Source: DATBLE01 sp963775695 (GTDB taxonomy: Bacteria; Actinomycetota; Thermoleophilia; Gaiellales; Gaiellaceae). From it: a stretch of DNA of 64,000 nucleotides. The notes below the pieces were generated by a model. That model saw nothing but the letters and a program-made list of their open reading frames with translations. It was not told the DNA's origin and searched no databases. This document shows positions 60,737 to 64,000 of this stretch, piece by piece (position 1 is the first letter of the stretch; every line of letters starts with the position of its first letter). Location: positions 62,001-126,000 of the forward strand of contig CAVZJU010000009.1 of the NCBI GenBank assembly GCA_963775695.1, read 5' to 3'. A program made the translations under genes and the position numbers.

Positions 60737-61519
60737 GTGCAGACGCAGATGTTCGCTCCCCGCTACGAGCTTCTCCGCCACCGGCTCGCGGACGGCGAGC
60801 AAACGACCGTCTACGTCGTACGCCACCCGCAGCTGCAGACGCTGATGAGCATCGAGCACTTCCCCGTTCCGCAGCAGCTCGACCGCTGGTGCCGGCAATA
60901 CGACGTCCGGGAGGCGCTCGTCGGCGGCTTCTTCCGCCGCCCGCACGGGCCGCCGCTGGGCGAGCTCTGGATCCGCGGGCGCCGGATCGCGACCGAACCG
61001 GTACCCGACCGGTACCAGGCGGCCCGTGCGGCGATCCACATCGACGAGCACGAGACCCGCATCGCGCCTCGCGCCGAGCTCCCGGCCGAGCCTGCCGGCC
61101 ACCTGCTGCAAGCCGGTCCGATGCTCGTCCGCGACGGGAGGCCACTCCGCCACGTAGACGACTCCGAGGGATTCGTCGTCGGCGCCCACCAGTTCGACTC
61201 CGACATCACCGCGGGCCGCCACCCACGCGCCGCCCTCGCCGTCTCCGACGACGAGCTGATCGCGCTCGTCTGTGACGGCCGCAGGACCGGCGTCGACGCC
61301 GGCTTGACCCTTGCCGAGTTGGCCGAGCTGATCGCCGCTCTCGGCGCACGCGACGCGATCAATCTCGACGGCGGCGGCTCAACCGCACTCATCCACCGCG
61401 GCCATCTCCTCAACCGGCCCTACGACGAGCAGGATCGCCCGAGCCACAGCCCAAGGCCGGTCGCGACCGCCACCATCTTCCACACGCCCGCGGAAGCCAC
61501 ACGAAGCAAAGCCGCGTAG
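60737..61519 (+). CDS. NAGPA-like phosphodiester glycosidase domain protein
   Basis: The 260-residue protein has the NAGPA/DUF2233 signature: VGGFFRRPHGPPLGELWIRG, LLQAGPMLVRDG, and the conserved DAINLDGGGSTALIHRG. Family members cleave N-acetylglucosamine or similar groups from phosphodiesters. No signal peptide is seen, so it may act in the cytoplasm. GTG-type start at 60737. Neighbouring GT and PHP genes suggest glycan processing. Confidence 0.85.
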   Translation: MQTQMFAPRYELLRHRLADGEQTTVYVVRHPQLQTLMSIEHFPVPQQLDRWCRQYDVREALVGGFFRRPHGPPLGELWIRGRRIATEPVPDRYQAARAAIHIDEHETRIAPRAELPAEPAGHLLQAGPMLVRDGRPLRHVDDSEGFVVGAHQFDSDITAGRHPRAALAVSDDELIALVCDGRRTGVDAGLTLAELAELIAALGARDAINLDGGGSTALIHRGHLLNRPYDEQDRPSHSPRPVATATIFHTPAEATRSKAA

Positions 61520-61611
61520 CGACCTGCGTCCGCGCGCGTAGGGCTCACAACTCGATCTCCCCACAGAAGTAACAGCCAATCCGTTCAGGAAGGTGTCCCA
61601 CAATCGTGCCC

Positions 61612-61923
61612 CTAGCGGGTGCGTGCGAACCGCTGCACGGCTTCGAGTAGTTCTTCCGTCTTCGTGGTCGCATCGGCTTCGTCGCCAGACATGAGCGCGC
61701 CGGCGACGCAGTGGCGGACGTGTTCGTCGAGGATCTTCAACGCAAGCGACTCGAGGGCGGTGTTCACAGCCGCGATCTGGGTGAGGATGTCGATGCAGTA
61801 GCGGTTGTCCTCGACCATCTTTTCGATACCGCGGACCTGCCCTTCGATCCGATGCAGGCGCTTGATCAGTGCTTCCTTGTCCTTCGTGTAACCGTGGGTG
61901 TGCGCGTGAGCGGTGGTGGTCAC
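61612..61923 (-). CDS. csoR: CsoR-type copper-sensing repressor
   Basis: The 103-residue protein has a His-rich N-terminus (TAHAHTHGYTKDK), then LIKRLHRIEGQVRGIEKMVE. The Cu(I) ligands Cys-His-Cys are in NRYCIDILTQI and HVRHCVAGAL. It binds DNA as apo-protein and releases it on Cu(I) binding. The GTG start overlaps the copA stop, so copA and csoR are one operon. The operator presumably lies upstream of copA, outside the window. Confidence 0.93.
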   Translation of the reverse strand: MTTTAHAHTHGYTKDKEALIKRLHRIEGQVRGIEKMVEDNRYCIDILTQIAAVNTALESLALKILDEHVRHCVAGALMSGDEADATTKTEELLEAVQRFARTR

Positions 61924-64000
61924 CGGGGCTCCTTTCGGATGCTGGTGAAGCGGCGGAGGCGCAGGCTGTTGCTGACGACGAAAAGACTCGAGCAGGCCAT
62001 CGCGGCGGCGGCGACGATCGGGTCGAGCAGCCCGGCGATCGCGAGCGGGATCGCGGCGACGTTGTAGGCGAATGCCCAGAACAGGTTGCCCTTGATCGTA
62101 CGCAGCGTTCGGCGCGCGAGGCGGATCGCGTCGACGGCGCCGCGAAGGTCGCCGGAGACGAGGGTCAGATCGGAGGCCTCGATGGCAACATCGGTACCAG
62201 TGCCGATGGCGAGTCCAAGGTCGGCCTGGGCGAGCGCCGGCGCGTCGTTGACGCCGTCGCCGATCATCGCGACAACCTGACCGAGCCCTTGGAGGCGGCG
62301 CACCTCGGTGACCTTGTCGTCGGGAGAGACCTCGGCGAGCAAGGTGTCGATCCCGACCTGGCCTGCGACCGCCTCGGCTGTGCGGGCGTTGTCGCCGGTG
62401 AGCAGCACTGGAGTCAGGCCAAGGGCCCTGAGTTCCGTGATCGCTTCGGCGCTTGTCGGCTTGATCGCGTCTTTGACTTCGAGCGTCGCCCACGGAACAC
62501 CATCCCGGGCCACCTCGATGCGTCCGTTGCTGCGGCCGACGACGACCTCGTGGCCGTCGACGAAGCCGATGACGCCGATGCCGACGACGTTGCGAAATGA
62601 CTCCACGCCGGGCAACGGCCCGACTTCGGCGCGTGCCGCCTGGACGATCGCCTGGGCGACCGGGTGCTCGCTCGCAGCTTCGACGGCACCGGCGAGGCGC
62701 AGCACCTCGCTGCGCGACGTCTCGTTCAGGAGGGCGATCTCGCCGAGCTGGAGCTTCCCTTCGGTGATCGTGCCTGTCTTGTCGAGCACGATCGTGTCGA
62801 CACGCCGCGTCTGCTCGAGGATCTCCGGGCCCTTGATCAGGATGCCCAGCTGCGCACCCCGGCCGGTACCCACCATCAGGGCCGTCGGCGTCGCTAGCCC
62901 CAGTGCGCACGGGCAGGCGATGATCAGGACGGACACGGCGGCGGTGAATGCGGTCGCCGCGGAGGCGCCGAATGCCAGCCATCCGGCCAAGGTGAGCAGC
63001 GAGAGCACGAGCACGACGGGCACGAACACCGCCGAGACGCGGTCGGCGAGCCGCTGCACCGGTGCTTTACCCGATTGGGCCGCTTCGACCAGACGGGCGA
63101 TCTGGGCGAGAGCGGTTTCAGCGCCGACGTTGGTCGCGCGGACGACGAGGCGGCCGTACGTGTTCACCGTTGCGCCTGCGACTTGGGATCCTGTCTCGAC
63201 CTCGATCGGCACCGACTCGCCGGTCAGCATCGACTCGTCGACTGCCGACCCACCTTCGATGACGACGCCGTCGGTTGCGATCTTCTCACCGGGTCTGACC
63301 ACAAACACGTCGCCGGCCACGAGATCGGAGGCGGGGACGAGCACTTCCTCGCCGTCGCGGATCACCCGTGCCTCCTTGGCGCCCAGTTCCAGCAGCTTGC
63401 GAATCGCCTCCGACGAGCGGCCCCTGGCATGCGCTTCGAGGTAGCGGCCGAGAAGAATCAGCGTCGTCACCACAGCGGCGACCTCGAAATAGGTGTCGGC
63501 GGCGAGGCCGCCGAAAAGGACGACACTCGACCACAGCCAGGCGCTGAGGGTGCCGAGCGAGATCAGCGTGTCCATCGTCGCCGTCAGGTGCCGCCCGCTC
63601 TTCAGCGCGGCCCGGTGGAATCCGATCCCTGAGTAGAAGACGACGGGAGTCGCCAGCACGAATGCCGTCCACTCCCATTGCGCGAACTGCAGCGAGGGGA
63701 TCATGGTGAGGAGCGCGACCGGCAGCGTGAGCGCGACCGCGACCGCGAGCCTGCGCGTCAGGACAGCAAGCGGTTCGGCGTGGTGGTGGTGCCCGCCTGC
63801 GTCGCCGTGGCCATCCGCCTCGTGGGCGGCCACGGCGGGATGTGCGGGATGTGCCCCATACCCGGCCGACTCGACAGTCGCCACGACTTGGTCGACGGGA
63901 ACTTCGGGGTCGCAGCGCACGGTCACCTGCTCAGTCGCGAAGTTCACCACCGCTTCGACTCCGTCGAGCTTGTTCAGCTTCCGCTCGATGCGGGCGGCGC
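61920..64000 (-). CDS. copA: Copper-translocating P1B-type ATPase, 5' end outside window
   Basis: 693 codons are visible; the gene continues past 64000. The HMA metal domain ends at the window edge (ERKLNKLDGVEAVVNFATEQ), but its CxxC lies outside. A His-rich linker (HGDAGGHHHHAEP) follows. Diagnostic motifs: TGES actuator, the CPC metal site in ACPCALGLATPTALM, phosphorylation site DKTGTITEGK, HP in EHPVAQAI, and GDGVNDAPALAQADLG. It exports Cu(I) (or Ag+). It overlaps csoR, its likely regulator. Confidence 0.95.
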   Translation of the reverse strand, partial: AARIERKLNKLDGVEAVVNFATEQVTVRCDPEVPVDQVVATVESAGYGAHPAHPAVAAHEADGHGDAGGHHHHAEPLAVLTRRLAVAVALTLPVALLTMIPSLQFAQWEWTAFVLATPVVFYSGIGFHRAALKSGRHLTATMDTLISLGTLSAWLWSSVVLFGGLAADTYFEVAAVVTTLILLGRYLEAHARGRSSEAIRKLLELGAKEARVIRDGEEVLVPASDLVAGDVFVVRPGEKIATDGVVIEGGSAVDESMLTGESVPIEVETGSQVAGATVNTYGRLVVRATNVGAETALAQIARLVEAAQSGKAPVQRLADRVSAVFVPVVLVLSLLTLAGWLAFGASAATAFTAAVSVLIIACPCALGLATPTALMVGTGRGAQLGILIKGPEILEQTRRVDTIVLDKTGTITEGKLQLGEIALLNETSRSEVLRLAGAVEAASEHPVAQAIVQAARAEVGPLPGVESFRNVVGIGVIGFVDGHEVVVGRSNGRIEVARDGVPWATLEVKDAIKPTSAEAITELRALGLTPVLLTGDNARTAEAVAGQVGIDTLLAEVSPDDKVTEVRRLQGLGQVVAMIGDGVNDAPALAQADLGLAIGTGTDVAIEASDLTLVSGDLRGAVDAIRLARRTLRTIKGNLFWAFAYNVAAIPLAIAGLLDPIVAAAAMACSSLFVVSNSLRLRRFTSIRKEPR

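Overview
The window is high-GC DNA with dense coding on both strands, frequent GTG/TTG starts and many 4-bp start/stop overlaps. It carries an OpcA-type G6PDH assembly protein, a ROK glucokinase, GlpX, a CsoR-type copper repressor, several Ser/Thr kinases and many FHA domains. This suggests an actinobacterium, possibly a deep-branching Thermoleophilia-like lineage (inference). No rRNA, intact tRNA, IS element or CRISPR array is seen.

Layout. (1) 0-6.3 kb: a membrane Ser/Thr kinase, then a stretch of gene remnants (biotin carboxylase, a tRNA-Lys 3' half, a frameshifted unknown gene, DUF4239, a peptide-binding protein) around two apparently intact membrane genes (bioY and an ABC-2/YhgE-like protein). 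(2) 6.3-16.3 kb: central carbon metabolism. gnd-zwf-opcA run in one direction and fba-glpX-glk in the other, followed by a beta-carbonic anhydrase, a cyclic-nucleotide-binding protein and a GH15 glucanase/trehalase. (3) 16.3-24.1 kb: a tightly coupled operon for a type II PKS/FAS-like assembly line: ketoreductase, ACP, AcpS, hotdog protein, ketosynthase, second hotdog protein, inactive CLF-like ketosynthase, a fused KS-CLF polypeptide and a YCII protein. (4) 24.1-34.5 kb: FabD, a CocE/NonD hydrolase, a phytoene-desaturase-like flavoenzyme, a PHBH-type monooxygenase and two paralogous halogenase-like flavoproteins flanking a membrane FHA protein. (5) 34.7-48.1 kb: an MMPL exporter fused to an FHA domain, another FHA protein, a KAS III-like enzyme, three Ser/Thr kinases (one with FHA, one with an NB-ARC-type ATPase and repeats) and a Kef-type antiporter with a UspA-like tail. 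(6) 48-58 kb: accessory DNA with a truncated kinase, SixA, orphan genes separated by a short repeat, an integrase fragment, hemerythrins, an aldo-keto reductase with a MarR regulator, and a PIN toxin with a shortened antitoxin. (7) 58-64 kb: a PHP phosphatase, a glycosyltransferase, a NAGPA-like phosphodiester glycosidase, csoR and copA (copA runs off the window).

Main interpretation. Regions 3-5 look like one biosynthetic locus. Reading the enzymes together, malonyl-ACP (FabD) would be condensed by two KS/CLF pairs, reduced by FabG and dehydrated by a pair of hotdog proteins whose active sites are complementary: one has the His and lacks the Glu, the other has the Glu and lacks the His. No enoyl reductase is present, so a polyene-type chain is the simplest prediction. 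Flavoenzymes would tailor it and the FHA-MMPL protein would export it. The architecture recalls aryl polyene, flexirubin and ladderane-type clusters, but no ammonia-lyase, aromatic ligase or radical-SAM gene is seen. The surrounding kinases and six FHA domains suggest phosphothreonine control. Product and regulation are inference.
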